A stretch of DNA of 64,000 bases from NCBI GenBank assembly GCA_016790165.1, contig JAEUPL010000006.1, forward strand, positions 248,001-312,000, in the 5' to 3' direction. The notes below the pieces were generated by a model that did no database searches, was not told the origin of the DNA, and was given only the letters and a program-made list of their open reading frames with translations. Shown in pieces: positions 17,383 to 25,829 of this stretch (the stretch's first letter is position 1; the number at the start of each line of letters is the position of its first letter). Source of the DNA: Burkholderiales bacterium. Its GTDB lineage: Bacteria; Pseudomonadota; Gammaproteobacteria; Burkholderiales; Casimicrobiaceae. Made by a program: the position numbers and the translations under genes.

Positions 17383-18471
17383 CTACAGCTTTTGTGCTTG
17401 CATGAAGCGATCAAAGCGCGCTTCGGTGAAGCGGAACCAGAGGTTCTGGTCAGCGCGGAAGCGGGAGTAATCGTCGTAGACTTTCTTCCAGTTCGGGTTC
17501 TTCGCTGAAATGTCAGCGTAGAGTTCAAACGCTGCCTTGAACGCGCCGTTCATGATTTCGTCGCTGAACGCATGCAGCTTGGTGCCAGAGGCGACGAGCT
17601 GCTTCAGCGCAGCGGGGTTACGGGCGTCGTAGCGCGCCTGCATGACCACATGCGCGTGGGAGGCTGCTGCCTCGACGATGGCTTTGTACTCCGCGCTCAG
17701 TGCGTCCCAGGCTTTCTGATTGATGTAGAGGTCGAGCTGCGGACCACCTTCCCACCAGCCGGGGTAGTAGTAGTTCGGCGCGACCTTGTTAAAGCCAAGC
17801 TTTTGGTCGTCGTACGGACCGACCCATTCAACGGCGTCCACCGTGCCTTTTTCGAGGGCTTGATAAATTTCGCCGCCCGGGATGTTCTGCGGCACCATGC
17901 CCATGCGCTCGCACACCTTGCCGGCAAAGCCGCCCACGCGGAACTTCAGGCCCTTGACATCGGCGAGGGTCTTGATTTCCTTGCGATACCAGCCGCCCAT
18001 CTGTGCACCGGTGTTGCCCATCGGGAACGAGATCATGTTGTACTTGGCGTAGAACTCACGCATCAGCTTCAGGCCGTTGCCTTCGTACTGCCACGCGGTC
18101 ATCTGGCGGCTGTTGAGGCCAAACGGGATGGCGCAGCCGAGGGCGAACGTTTCGTCCTTGCCGAAGTAGTAGTACGGTGCGGTGTGACCGGCTTCAACGG
18201 TGCCGTTCTGCACGGCGTCGACGAGGCCCGGCGTCGGTACGATTTCGCCAGCGGCGTGCACCGAGATCTGGAACTTGCCGCCCGTGGCTTTGCTGACTTC
18301 CTGAGCGAACACTTCGGCGGCGCCGTAGATCGTGTCCAGCGACTTCGGGAACGCCGACGTCAAGCGCCAGCGCACCGCGGGCGACTGACCGATGACGGCG
18401 GGTGCGCCGAGGATGGCACCGCCGGTTGCGGCGCTGGCAGCGGCCTTGGTTAGAAAATCACGACGTTGCAT
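17383..18471 (-). CDS. TRAP transporter substrate-binding protein, TakP-like (2-oxoacid type)
   Basis: A 362-residue DctP-family periplasmic protein starting at MQRRDFLTKAAASAATGG, a twin-arginine signal, so it is probably exported folded. The sequence DAVEWVGPYDDQKLGF (about residues 208-223) followed by a Tyr-rich PNYYYPGWWEGGPQ closely recalls the sodium- and 2-oxoacid-binding protein TakP. It should supply ligand to the dctQM-type permeases at 13996-16466, although it is on the opposite strand with its own promoter and terminator. Ligand class is inferred from similarity of this motif. Confidence 0.9.
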   Translation of the reverse strand: MQRRDFLTKAAASAATGGAILGAPAVIGQSPAVRWRLTSAFPKSLDTIYGAAEVFAQEVSKATGGKFQISVHAAGEIVPTPGLVDAVQNGTVEAGHTAPYYYFGKDETFALGCAIPFGLNSRQMTAWQYEGNGLKLMREFYAKYNMISFPMGNTGAQMGGWYRKEIKTLADVKGLKFRVGGFAGKVCERMGMVPQNIPGGEIYQALEKGTVDAVEWVGPYDDQKLGFNKVAPNYYYPGWWEGGPQLDLYINQKAWDALSAEYKAIVEAAASHAHVVMQARYDARNPAALKQLVASGTKLHAFSDEIMNGAFKAAFELYADISAKNPNWKKVYDDYSRFRADQNLWFRFTEARFDRFMQAQKL

Positions 18472-18708
18472 AAAGTCTCCTGAAAGTCTCAAAAGAGAAA
18501 AGTGGCGAAGGGGGCGGGCCATGCGCACATCAGACTGACATACGCGCGTCCGGAACGGTCTGTTCAAAGCGTGACCTCATCGGTGATTCTATGCGTCACG
18601 TGTCGCGCGCGCCGCATGGGTTTTCCCGATTCGCGCCGTGCTTCCGCCAAGTGCCTCCTGCGCGAAGCTGAGCCTACAATCGGTCGCAGCGCCGCAACCG
18701 GAAACCCC

Positions 18709-19977
18709 ATGTCACCCAGTACCACGCAAATTGTCGCCGCCACGCTTTTCGCCCTGGCCATTGCGCACACGTTCCTTGCGCCAAAAATTGCTTCGCTCGG
18801 TCACCGCTTCCCCGGGCATGAAGGGTTGTTCCATCTGTTCGGCGAGGTGGAGGCCGTGTTCGGCATGTGGAGCGGCGTGCTGCTGATCTACCTGTTTGCG
18901 ACGGGAGGGTTCAAGGCAGGCACCGGCTACATCGACGGGTTGAATTTCACCGAGCCGCTTTTCGTCATCGCCATCATGGTGGTGGCGGCGAGTAAACCGG
19001 TGCTGCATGTGGCGAAGCTGACCGTGACTCAGCTCGCGCGGCTCATCCCGCTGCCGCGTTCGGTGGCTTTTTTCTGGCTGATTCTGACGCTGGTGCCGCT
19101 GCTCGGGTCGTTTATCACCGAGCCGGCCGCGATGACGCTGGGCGCCTTCATGTTGCGTGATCGGTTCTTTCGCGCTCACCTCTCGCCGCGCCTGCGCTAT
19201 GCGACCATCGGCGTGCTCTTCGTCAATGTCTCGATCGGCGGCGTGCTCACGCCATACGCTGCGCCGCCAGTGCTGATGGTGGCGGCGAAGTGGGACTGGA
19301 ATCTCGCCTTCATGCTGACGCACTTTGGCTGGCGCGCAGTGCTGGCGGTGGTGGTGAGCGCTACCGTCGTCACGGCCTTGTTCTTTCGCGAGATCAAGCA
19401 CCTGAGCGATACGCATGACGGCGCGTCCGAAGGGGGGCACATTCCGGCATCGGTGTGCCTCGTCCATCTCGGCCTGCTTGCGGGTGTGGTGGTGTTTGCG
19501 CACCACCCGCCGCTGTTTATGGGGTTTCTGCTCATGTTTCTGGGCGTGGCCAGCGCTTACCCGCGCTTTCAGGATCGGCTGATTTTGCGCGAGGCGCTCA
19601 TGGTCGGGTTTTTCCTGGCCGGCCTCGTTGTGCTCGGCGCAATGCAGCAATGGTGGCTGCAGCCGCTTCTGCTCAAGATGAGCCCCAATCAGGTGTACTT
19701 CGGCGCGACCGCGCTCACCGCCATTACCGACAATGCCGCGCTGACCTACCTGGGCTCGCTGGTCTCGGGTTTGACGCCAGAATTCAAGTACATGCTGGTC
19801 GCCGGTGCGGTCACCGGTGGTGGCCTCACGGTGATCGCCAACGCACCGAATCCGGCGGGCTATGCGATTCTCAAACCATTCTTTGAGAACGAGCACATCA
19901 GTCCGCTGTGGCTTTTCGTCGCAGCGGCGGGGCCAACGCTCATCGCGATTGTGTGTTTCTGGGCATTGCCTTCTTGA
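18709..19977 (+). CDS. Putative Na+/H+ antiporter (Na_H_antiport_3-type)
   Basis: A 422-residue membrane protein with about 11-12 predicted helices, starting at MSPSTTQIVAATLFALA; the frame is open further upstream but lacks membrane features there. Conserved segments include GHRFPGHEGLFHLFGEVEAVFG, PLLGSFITEPAAMTLGAFML, NVSIGGVLTPYAAPPVLMVA, TAITDNAALTYLGSL and NAPNPAGYAIL. These place it in the family annotated as putative Na+/H+ antiporters, related to the arsenite-permease/NhaD superfamily. Substrate and ion specificity are not proven. It stands alone. Confidence 0.85.
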   Translation: MSPSTTQIVAATLFALAIAHTFLAPKIASLGHRFPGHEGLFHLFGEVEAVFGMWSGVLLIYLFATGGFKAGTGYIDGLNFTEPLFVIAIMVVAASKPVLHVAKLTVTQLARLIPLPRSVAFFWLILTLVPLLGSFITEPAAMTLGAFMLRDRFFRAHLSPRLRYATIGVLFVNVSIGGVLTPYAAPPVLMVAAKWDWNLAFMLTHFGWRAVLAVVVSATVVTALFFREIKHLSDTHDGASEGGHIPASVCLVHLGLLAGVVVFAHHPPLFMGFLLMFLGVASAYPRFQDRLILREALMVGFFLAGLVVLGAMQQWWLQPLLLKMSPNQVYFGATALTAITDNAALTYLGSLVSGLTPEFKYMLVAGAVTGGGLTVIANAPNPAGYAILKPFFENEHISPLWLFVAAAGPTLIAIVCFWALPS

Positions 19978-20009
19978 ACGTTTACGGCCCGATGTGCGGC
20001 TCGCGATAT

Positions 20010-20125
20010 GGCTTTTGTGCCTTAACGACCGCCGGCTGGTCGTTAGCGCCATGAAATCATGGAAGTCGACTTCATGCCAATTGCGCTCTGAGCGACCGCT
20101 GGGCCGTCACTTCCGCCGAAAAGCC
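20010..20125. repeat. 116-bp dispersed repeat, copy A
   Basis: The segment begins GGCTTTTGTGCCTTAACGAC and ends CTTCCGCCGAAAAGCC. It contains the central GTCGAC also found in the copies at 25714 and 52329, and is inverted relative to them. It lies directly upstream of the glyA promoter. The ends are imperfect inverted repeats. Confidence 0.8.
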
Positions 20126-20159
20126 GTAGTCCGCGATGTATTGCGGTGATACGGCCTTC

Positions 20160-20165
20160 TATAAT
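20160..20165 (+). promoter_or_regulatory. -10 box of the glyA/ZTP riboswitch transcript
   Basis: A perfect TATAAT lies a few bases before the riboswitch core, predicting a start near 20172. The matching -35 is weak (TGTATT at 20137-20142 with a 17-nt spacer). Confidence 0.6.
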
Positions 20166-20167
20166 TT

Positions 20168-20303
20168 TGCTGGGCGTGTAACTGGCGTAAGCGTCGGCCG
20201 CGTGCGAAGCGCGCGGCCCGAGTCTGAGAGGGAGACACCCTCAGGAAGCATGTCCTCGCTGCGCACGTCGCGCCGCGATTCCGCCGTCCGCCTGGGCCTG
20301 TGT
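20168..20303 (+). promoter_or_regulatory. ZTP (pfl-type) riboswitch upstream of glyA
   Basis: The 5' part reads GGGCGTGTAACTGGCGTAA (20172-20190), matching the pfl-motif UGACUGGCG core. The 3' part holds CCGTCCGCCTGGGCC (20284-20298), matching the conserved CCGCCUGGGC. A variable GC hairpin (GCCGCGTGCGAAGCGCGCGGC) lies between. The class senses ZTP/ZMP, which accumulates when 10-formyltetrahydrofolate is short, and switches on one-carbon genes, among which glyA is a known target. It is not a glycine riboswitch; those core motifs are absent. Confidence 0.85.
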
Positions 20304-20353
20304 CGAGACAGATCGTTCGCTGTCCGGCGCTGCAACTTTCGTCATGAAAGGAC

Positions 20354-21619
20354 ATGCCCATGAACGCACGCCCCGTCAATTTCACCTCGCCGCTCGCCGC
20401 CGTCGACGCCGAAGTCTTCGCCGTCATCAACGCCGAGAACCAGCGCCAGGAAGATCACATTGAGCTGATTGCCAGCGAAAACTACACGTCGAAAGCCGTG
20501 ATGGAAGCGCAGGGGTCGCAGCTCACCAACAAATACGCCGAGGGATACCCCGGCCGCCGCTACTACGGTGGCTGCGAGTTCGTGGATGTCGCCGAAACGC
20601 TGGCCATCGAACGCCTGAAAACGCTGTTCGGTGCCAAATTCGTCAACGTGCAGCCGCATTCGGGCGCGCAGGCCAACACGGCGGTTTACTTTGTGCTGAT
20701 GCAGCCGGGCGACGCCTTCCTCGGCCTCTCGCTCGCCGAAGGCGGCCACCTCACACACGGCATGGCGCTTAACATGAGCGGCAAGTGGTTCAAGGCCAAC
20801 GCCTATGGCCTCACTGCCGCGGAAACGATTGACTACGACGCCATGCGCGCCAAGGCGCATGAAGTGAAGCCCAAAATGATCATCGGCGGCGGCTCGGCCT
20901 ATTCGCTCAAATGGGACTGGGCCAAGATGCGCGAAATCGCCGATGAAGTGGGCGCGTATCTCTGGGTGGACATGGCGCACTACGCGGGCCTCATCGCCGC
21001 GGGCGTGTACCCGAACCCGATGCCGCACGCGCATGTGGTCACCAGCACCACGCACAAGACGCTGCGCGGCCCGCGCGGCGGCGTGATCCTCACCAACGAC
21101 GAAGATCTCGCCAAAAAACTCAACAGCGCCGTGTTCCCCGGCCTGCAGGGCGGCCCGCTGATGCACGTGATCGCCGCCAAGGCGGTGGCGTTCGGCGAAG
21201 CACTCAAGCCCGAGTTCAAGACCTATCAGGAACAAGTGCTCAAGAACGCCGACGCGCTTGCCAAGACACTCGTCGAGCGCGGTCTGCGCATCGTCAGCGG
21301 CGGCACCGAAAGTCACCTGATGCTGGTTGACCTGCGCGCCAAGAAAATCACCGGCAAGGACGCTGAGGCTGTGCTGCACAAGGCGCACATGACCTGCAAC
21401 AAAAACGCCATCCCGAACGACCCGGAAAAGCCCATGGTCACCAGCGGCATCCGTCTCGGCTCACCCGCGTTCACCACGCGTGGATTCAAGGAAGCGGAAG
21501 CCCGGATGGTGGGCAACTTCATCGCCGATGTGCTCGATGCGCCAAATGATGAAGCGGTGATTGCGCGAGTGCGCGGGGACGTTGCGGCGCTTTGTGCGCG
21601 GTTTCCGGTCTATCGGTAA
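20354..21619 (+). CDS. glyA: Serine hydroxymethyltransferase
   Basis: A 421-residue PLP enzyme that converts serine and tetrahydrofolate to glycine and methylene-THF in the cytoplasm. ATG at 20354 follows GAAAGG; a second ATG lies two codons on. Landmarks are [51 protein letters not shown], and the PLP-lysine motif [15 protein letters not shown] (about residues 229-243). Full length. Expression should respond to folate one-carbon status through the ZTP riboswitch in its roughly 180-nt leader. Confidence 0.97.
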   Translation: MPMNARPVNFTSPLAAVDAEVFAVINAENQRQEDHIELIASENYTSKAVMEAQGSQLTNKYAEGYPGRRYYGGCEFVDVAETLAIERLKTLFGAKFVNVQPHSGAQANTAVYFVLMQPGDAFLGLSLAEGGHLTHGMALNMSGKWFKANAYGLTAAETIDYDAMRAKAHEVKPKMIIGGGSAYSLKWDWAKMREIADEVGAYLWVDMAHYAGLIAAGVYPNPMPHAHVVTSTTHKTLRGPRGGVILTNDEDLAKKLNSAVFPGLQGGPLMHVIAAKAVAFGEALKPEFKTYQEQVLKNADALAKTLVERGLRIVSGGTESHLMLVDLRAKKITGKDAEAVLHKAHMTCNKNAIPNDPEKPMVTSGIRLGSPAFTTRGFKEAEARMVGNFIADVLDAPNDEAVIARVRGDVAALCARFPVYR

Positions 21620-21662
21620 CGGCTCGTTGCGCAGGCAAGCCGGGTCTCGGCCCGGCGGCCGA

Positions 21663-21691
21663 CCTACTTTTTGGCATTGCCCAAAAAGTAG
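21663..21691 (+). terminator. Hairpin downstream of glyA
   Basis: CTACTTTTTGG and CCAAAAAGTAG pair around a short CATTGC-type loop. The stem is long but is not followed by a clear U-tract. It may be a bidirectional terminator or one of the dispersed hairpins common in these genomes. Confidence 0.45.
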
Positions 21692-21968
21692 CGAAGTAGT
21701 CCGGATCAGCCGGGCTGTGAGCCGACGTTGCGTTCCTCATGTGCTTCTCGCATCTGCCGCATCCGGGGAATTTGGTTGCCCGTTGCTTGCCGGGGCAAAA
21801 ATTGCTTCGATTACGCTTCGCGAATTGCGGCTACGGCCAATGAATCAACTCGTAGCGCAGAACGCTTGCGGGTCTGTCGAACGCGGCGATACATTGCTAT
21901 CGAATCGCGTTGCTAGCGGTATGCGTTAGTCAGCTTGCCCGAAAGGCAGGCGGTCGGGCAGTGTGATT
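21692..21968. other. Noncoding stretch between glyA and tRNA-Lys
   Basis: I see no credible gene here. Short open frames exist but lack ribosome-binding sites and family resemblance. The last 30 bases are AT-rich and lead into the tRNA promoter. Confidence 0.6.
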
Positions 21969-21974
21969 TAATAT
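21969..21974 (+). promoter_or_regulatory. -10 box of tRNA-Lys
   Basis: TAATAT within an AT-rich run lies 18 nt before the mature tRNA 5' end, a suitable sigma70 -10 position. The -35 is not obvious. Confidence 0.45.
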
Positions 21975-21992
21975 TTTCTTTGTCATGGCAGT

Positions 21993-22068
21993 GGGTCGTT
22001 AGCTCAGTTGGTAGAGCAGCGGACTCTTAATCCGTTGGTCGTAGGTTCGACCCCTACACGGCCTACCA
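21993..22068 (+). tRNA. tRNA-Lys (anticodon CTT)
   Basis: A 76-nt cloverleaf. The acceptor strand GGGTCGT pairs with ACGGCCT (with a terminal G-U). The D-arm has AGCTCAGTTGGTAGAGC. The anticodon stem GCGGA/TCCGT holds the loop CTCTTAA, giving CTT. The T-arm has GTAGGTTCGACCCCTAC. The 3' CCA is encoded. Confidence 0.96.
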
Positions 22069-22371
22069 CTTGCCCGATGTCTTTGGCGCATAGCATCTGC
22101 GCGTATTCCCTCCACCGCCCTCAGCGTAGTGCCCGGTGCAGCGCGGTTTGGCGCTGCGCATGGCCAAACTCATTCGCGGTCGCGCGCATCGGACACGATG
22201 AGCCACGGCGAGGCGGACATCGGGGTATTGGCGACATTGCTACCCGGGGGCTCAACACTGGCTGTTTCGTCCGGCACAGCGACTCGGCGCGATGGTGTGC
22301 GCTGTGCGCCGAGCCCAGCACTTGTTACCATGCGGGCGCTAGGCGCCCTCCAACGCTGCGCAGGACAAGAC
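22069..22371. other. Noncoding stretch between tRNA-Lys and the DUF1569 gene
   Basis: About 300 bases with no recognised feature. The frame of the downstream gene is open through part of it, but a start within it would remove the clear Tat signal from the N-terminus. Confidence 0.5.
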
Positions 22372-22890
22372 ATGAATCGCAGAGCTTTTCTTACTGCTGG
22401 CGCAGCTGTGGCGACGGGTGCGGCGGGTTGGTTCGCGCTGCCTTCGGGCGCGCAGCCGCTGACCATCCAAGCGGCGACGGATGCGCTCGGCAAGCTGAAA
22501 TCGGCGACGATCAAGCACACGGGCGGCTGGACGCCCGCGCAAGTCTTTGAGCACATGGCGCAGAGCGTTGAGTATTCGATGACTGGCTTCCCGCAGCCGA
22601 AACCGGTTTGGTTTCAGGCCACCGTCGGGGCCACTGCGTTTGCGCTATTTCGGGCCAAGGGCGCAATGACGCACCCCCTGACCGAAGCCATTCCCGGCGC
22701 GCCCGCGCTGGCGGCGGCGGGCGACCAGAACGTGGGGCTTGACCGCCTGCTGAAGTCGCTCGCTGATTTCGATGCCTTCGGCGGTGCGCTTCAGCCGCAC
22801 TTCGCCTACGGGGCGCTGGACAAGAGGGCCTACGCAGCGGCGCACGCCATGCATGTGTTCAATCACCTGACCGAGTTGTCGAGGGGCTGA
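22372..22890 (+). CDS. DUF1569 (DinB-like) protein with Tat-type signal
   Basis: A 172-residue protein starting at MNRRAFLTAGAAVATGAAG, a twin-arginine signal (NRRAFL) with an AXA-type cleavage region near GAQP. The mature part shows TGGWTPAQVFEHMAQSVEYSMTG and a C-terminal HAMHVFNHLTELSRG. These are the paired His-containing helices of DUF1569/DinB-type four-helix proteins, which often bind a divalent metal. The molecular function is unknown. It precedes a methyltransferase on the same strand with a 36-nt gap. Confidence 0.78.
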   Translation: MNRRAFLTAGAAVATGAAGWFALPSGAQPLTIQAATDALGKLKSATIKHTGGWTPAQVFEHMAQSVEYSMTGFPQPKPVWFQATVGATAFALFRAKGAMTHPLTEAIPGAPALAAAGDQNVGLDRLLKSLADFDAFGGALQPHFAYGALDKRAYAAAHAMHVFNHLTELSRG

Positions 22891-22926
22891 TGCCTGGCTG
22901 TCTTCACCGTCTGCAACACAGGACGC

Positions 22927-23583
22927 ATGGACAGCGCGACTGACGCAAGGGCGTTCTGGGGTCGCGCTGCCGGATCGAAGGTCTTCGCGCACGCGCTGGA
23001 CGTGCCGCGCCTTGCTCGGGCGCTGCCGGAGGGGGCGGCGGTGCTTGACTACGGCTGCGGACGCGGGCGCTTGTGTTCGGAACTGTCGACGCGGGGCGGT
23101 TTCAAACTCGTCGGCGCCGATTTCTCGGCTGAGATGATTGCGGCGGCGCGGCACGATGTGCCCGGCGTGCGCTTTGTGCACGTGGCGGGCGATACGCTGC
23201 CATTCGCCGATGCCCAGTTCGACTCGGTGCTGCTGTTCGCGGTGCTCACCTGCATTGCATCTGGCAGCGCACAACGCGGGCTCGTAGCCGAGCTGCGCCG
23301 TGTGCTGCGAACCGACGGACTCCTGCTGGTGAGTGACTATCTGCTTCAGGACGACGCTCGCAACCGGGCGCGCTACGACGCGTTCGCTGCGGAACACGGC
23401 AGCACGGACGATTTGCCCTACGGCGTGTTCCGCGTCCCGGACGGTGCCGTGCTGCGGCACCACACGCCGCCTTGGATGGCCGCGCTGTTCTCGGCGTTCA
23501 CCATGCAGGATTGCGTGACGCGTGACGCCGTGACGATGAACGGGAATCCGGCGCGTATCACGCAGTGGTGGTTGCGAGCCTAG
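22927..23583 (+). CDS. Class I SAM-dependent methyltransferase
   Basis: A 218-residue Rossmann-type methyltransferase. Motif I is AVLDYGCGRGRLC (about residues 38-50), followed by the acidic residue of LVGADFSAEMI (about 61-71), and by LPFADAQFDSVLLFAVL (about 91-107), typical of the UbiE/ArsM-like group. No substrate domain is recognisable. It may be co-transcribed with the DUF1569 gene. Confidence 0.85.
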   Translation: MDSATDARAFWGRAAGSKVFAHALDVPRLARALPEGAAVLDYGCGRGRLCSELSTRGGFKLVGADFSAEMIAAARHDVPGVRFVHVAGDTLPFADAQFDSVLLFAVLTCIASGSAQRGLVAELRRVLRTDGLLLVSDYLLQDDARNRARYDAFAAEHGSTDDLPYGVFRVPDGAVLRHHTPPWMAALFSAFTMQDCVTRDAVTMNGNPARITQWWLRA

Positions 23584-23630
23584 CCGGATTGACCGCGCAC
23601 GGCGCGGATCGAATGCCGGTCTGACGCTGC

Positions 23631-24122
23631 CTAGACGCGCGGCAGCGTGAGCAGCTTGTTGTTCAATGTTGCCACCGGTCGCATCGCGCTGGGCGCGACG
23701 ACCAAGCGTAGCTGTACCAGGTGCCGTCCGCGAACGTAAGCCACGTGCGCCACATTCGGGTTGGCCGTCGAGGTGACGATGCGTGCCTGATTTGCGTCGT
23801 TCGGCACGACGGCAAACTGCGTTGTGCGTGCTGGGCCGATCACGCTACTGACCGCATCAAATGTGGCGGTGGTGGGGAACATGACCACGGAGAGCTGCTG
23901 CTTGCCATCGGTGGAGGTGTAGACACACGACGGGCCGATTCCGCGTTGCCCCTGCCCTGCATTGAATGGCGTGCCGAGCGCTTTCGACACCTCGGCCGCC
24001 TTGAACTGGCAGCCATTGACGGGAATTTGCGCGGCTGCCTGCGACGTCAGCAGGGCCGACGTTGCGGCGAGAACGAATGCGCCGGTTATTGAAGCCAGAC
24101 GTGTTATGTAAGTCGATTGCAT
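23631..24122 (-). CDS. Exported protein of unknown function
   Basis: A 163-residue protein starting at MQSTYITRLASITG, preceded by the good ribosome-binding site GGAGGCAATTC. The signal peptide ends at ALLTSQAAAQ (about residue 32). The mature part begins IPVNGCQFKAAEVSKALGTPF and contains two cysteines that could pair (NGCQF, GPSCVYTS). It resembles small periplasmic DUF3558-like proteins in arrangement, but I cannot assign a family. Convergent with the methyltransferase. Confidence 0.7.
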   Translation of the reverse strand: MQSTYITRLASITGAFVLAATSALLTSQAAAQIPVNGCQFKAAEVSKALGTPFNAGQGQRGIGPSCVYTSTDGKQQLSVVMFPTTATFDAVSSVIGPARTTQFAVVPNDANQARIVTSTANPNVAHVAYVRGRHLVQLRLVVAPSAMRPVATLNNKLLTLPRV

Positions 24123-24167
24123 GAATTGCCTCCGGTGGCCGTGGCGTCGTGCGCCGGGTTTCAGATG

Positions 24168-24179
24168 TGTAAATTTACA
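24168..24179. promoter_or_regulatory. Palindrome TGTAAATTTACA upstream of the exported-protein gene
   Basis: A perfect 12-bp palindrome 46 bp upstream of the minus-strand start at 24122, a possible operator. At 24198-24214 there is also a pair of TCATGA palindromes spaced by 5 bp. No regulator is encoded nearby. Confidence 0.4.
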
Positions 24180-24353
24180 AATGATATTTGCCACCGTTCA
24201 TGACGTGATCATGACTTTGCTGCACAGATTATTTTCAGAAACATCCTAATGACGCTTGATCGCCGGACTGCCGATCAAGCGCCCCGACCGCCCCTGGAGC
24301 AGGGGAGATTCTGGTCCGCTGTCTCCGGCGACAGGGGCCGATGCGCGGACGAC

Positions 24354-24384
24354 CAAATACAAACGGCGCCCGAAGGCGCCGTTC
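24354..24384 (-). terminator. Rho-independent terminator of the porin gene
   Basis: On the minus strand AACGGCGCC and GGCGCCGTT form a 9-bp stem with a TTCG tetraloop, followed by TGTATTTGG. It lies 24 nt after the porin stop. Confidence 0.7.
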
Positions 24385-24407
24385 TCTGGAGCTCTTGCCG
24401 CCTGCGC

Positions 24408-25475
24408 CTAGAAGCGGTGACGGACGCCCAGTGCGAACGAGTTGCCGCGATCGTAGCTGGTGATCTTGTCGTTCAGGTACATCGCGTACACATCGGTGCG
24501 CTTGGACAGGTTGTAGTCGTAACCGAGCGTAAAGGTGTTGCGTTTGCTGCCGTTGCGGGCGCTGGTCGGCGACGTGGTCCATTTGGTGTCGGCGTAGCCC
24601 GCGAGGACTTTGCCCGGACCGGCCGCGATATCGGCGCTCAGGCTCCAGGTCTTGCTCTCGGCGTTGCCGGCGGCGCCTGCGTAGTTATCGTTCTTGGCGC
24701 GCTCGTAGTTGGCGTAGACGTTGGCAACACCAAAGCCCGCCTTACCGGACAGCATCCACGCTTTCTGCTGCGAGAAACCGAGTTTCACGTCGCCGACGGT
24801 GCCGGCGTTCGGGTTGTTGCTGCGCACGTTGTGCACGAAGCCGCCCAGCGCGAACGGGCCGTTGAAGTACAGGAAGTTTGCACCAACGTTACGGTTGCTG
24901 CTATTGCCAGCGACTTCGCCGAGCTGGTAGTGCAGGTTGGCTGTGAGTCCACCGAAGTTCGGCGTGGTGTAGCGCACCTGATTGCTCCAGCCGGTGTCAC
25001 CGGCGTTGACCGACTGCCAGCCGGTGCCGTTGAACAGCGGAACGTTCGCGTGCAACACAAGGGGCGAGAAGCTGAACGAGTCGCCGAACGCGTTGAACAC
25101 GACGGTCGGAAGGAAGTTGGGTGCCAGATCGCGACCGAACGACACGCGGCCAAAGCCGCCTTCGAGCGCAACGCTGGCGTCACGCGAGAAGACGTTCTCG
25201 TTGCCACCGAAACGACCAAACGAGCCGCTGTCGCCGCGGAAGAATCCGGTGATCTTGAACGAGGCCTTGAGGCCGCCGCCGAGGTCTTCGCTGCCGGTCA
25301 TGCCCCACCACGACGTGGTCATGCCCCCCGAATTGGCGACGGCTGTGCGCTTGTCGCCGGAATACTGCATCGAGCCAACGTAGGCATCGATCAACCCCGA
25401 GAGGGTGACGTTTTGCGCAAACGCGCCAGTAGAGATCACACCCGCGACAGCGGCTGCGACGATGGTTTTTTTCAT
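24408..25475 (-). CDS. Outer-membrane porin (Burkholderiales general porin family)
   Basis: A 355-residue protein starting at MKKTIVAAAVAGVISTGAFAQ, a classical signal peptide cleaved after FAQ. The mature protein opens NVTLSGLIDAYVGS and contains SWWGMTGSEDLGGGLKASF, FSRDASVALEGGFGRVSFGRD, and the C-terminal strand SFALGVRHRF ending in Phe. This is the 16-strand trimeric porin of the Burkholderiales type (gram-negative porin, GBP group). It allows passive diffusion of small hydrophilic solutes. A long leader and AT-rich promoter region lie upstream. Confidence 0.95.
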   Translation of the reverse strand: MKKTIVAAAVAGVISTGAFAQNVTLSGLIDAYVGSMQYSGDKRTAVANSGGMTTSWWGMTGSEDLGGGLKASFKITGFFRGDSGSFGRFGGNENVFSRDASVALEGGFGRVSFGRDLAPNFLPTVVFNAFGDSFSFSPLVLHANVPLFNGTGWQSVNAGDTGWSNQVRYTTPNFGGLTANLHYQLGEVAGNSSNRNVGANFLYFNGPFALGGFVHNVRSNNPNAGTVGDVKLGFSQQKAWMLSGKAGFGVANVYANYERAKNDNYAGAAGNAESKTWSLSADIAAGPGKVLAGYADTKWTTSPTSARNGSKRNTFTLGYDYNLSKRTDVYAMYLNDKITSYDRGNSFALGVRHRF

Positions 25476-25713
25476 GACTCGACCCTCAAATGAAACCAAG
25501 CGAACTTGAATGATTATTGATGCTTTGAACGCTCACGGACGAGCGCTAACACTACAGATTCTGTGACAGGCCGTGGTTGGTACCAAGCCTGATCGCTCCA
25601 TAAGCGTCATAAGCAATAGTCATGTTGCGGCGCAGCAACAGACAGCAGCCGCACTGTTTTTGCGCGATCCTCCCGGGCGATAACACGCGCTCAGGTGACG
25701 TCGTCCACACATT

Positions 25714-25828
25714 GGCTTTCCTGCGCTATCGGCCATTCAGGTTCAGTTTGGAGCGAATTTTCTCAAAAGTCGACAAACGACAAAATCAGCCGAGAACTCC
25801 ATTTGGATAACGGTTAACGCAAAAAGCT
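25714..25828. repeat. 115-bp dispersed repeat, copy D
   Basis: Begins GGCTTTCCTGCGCTATCGGC and ends TAACGCAAAAAGCT. The middle, GCGAATTTTCTCAAAAGTCGACA, aligns closely with the copy at 52329 in the same orientation. It abuts the stop codon (25830) of the quinone oxidoreductase gene and lies between it and the porin. Confidence 0.75.
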
Positions 25829-25829
25829 G

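Noticed and set aside
18712-20052. A 446-codon minus-strand frame opposite the antiporter
   Set aside because: The composition is His/Arg/Gln-rich and it is the mirror of a hydrophobic membrane-protein gene.
20168-20303. Glycine or SAM-type riboswitch for glyA
   Set aside because: Conserved cores of those classes are not present; both halves of the ZTP/pfl motif are.
21720-21929. A small protein gene between glyA and tRNA-Lys
   Set aside because: The open frames there have no RBS, no conserved composition and run through a hairpin region.
24249-25493. A 414-codon plus-strand frame opposite the porin
   Set aside because: The minus-strand porin has a signal peptide, RBS, C-terminal Phe and terminator; the opposite frame has none of these.
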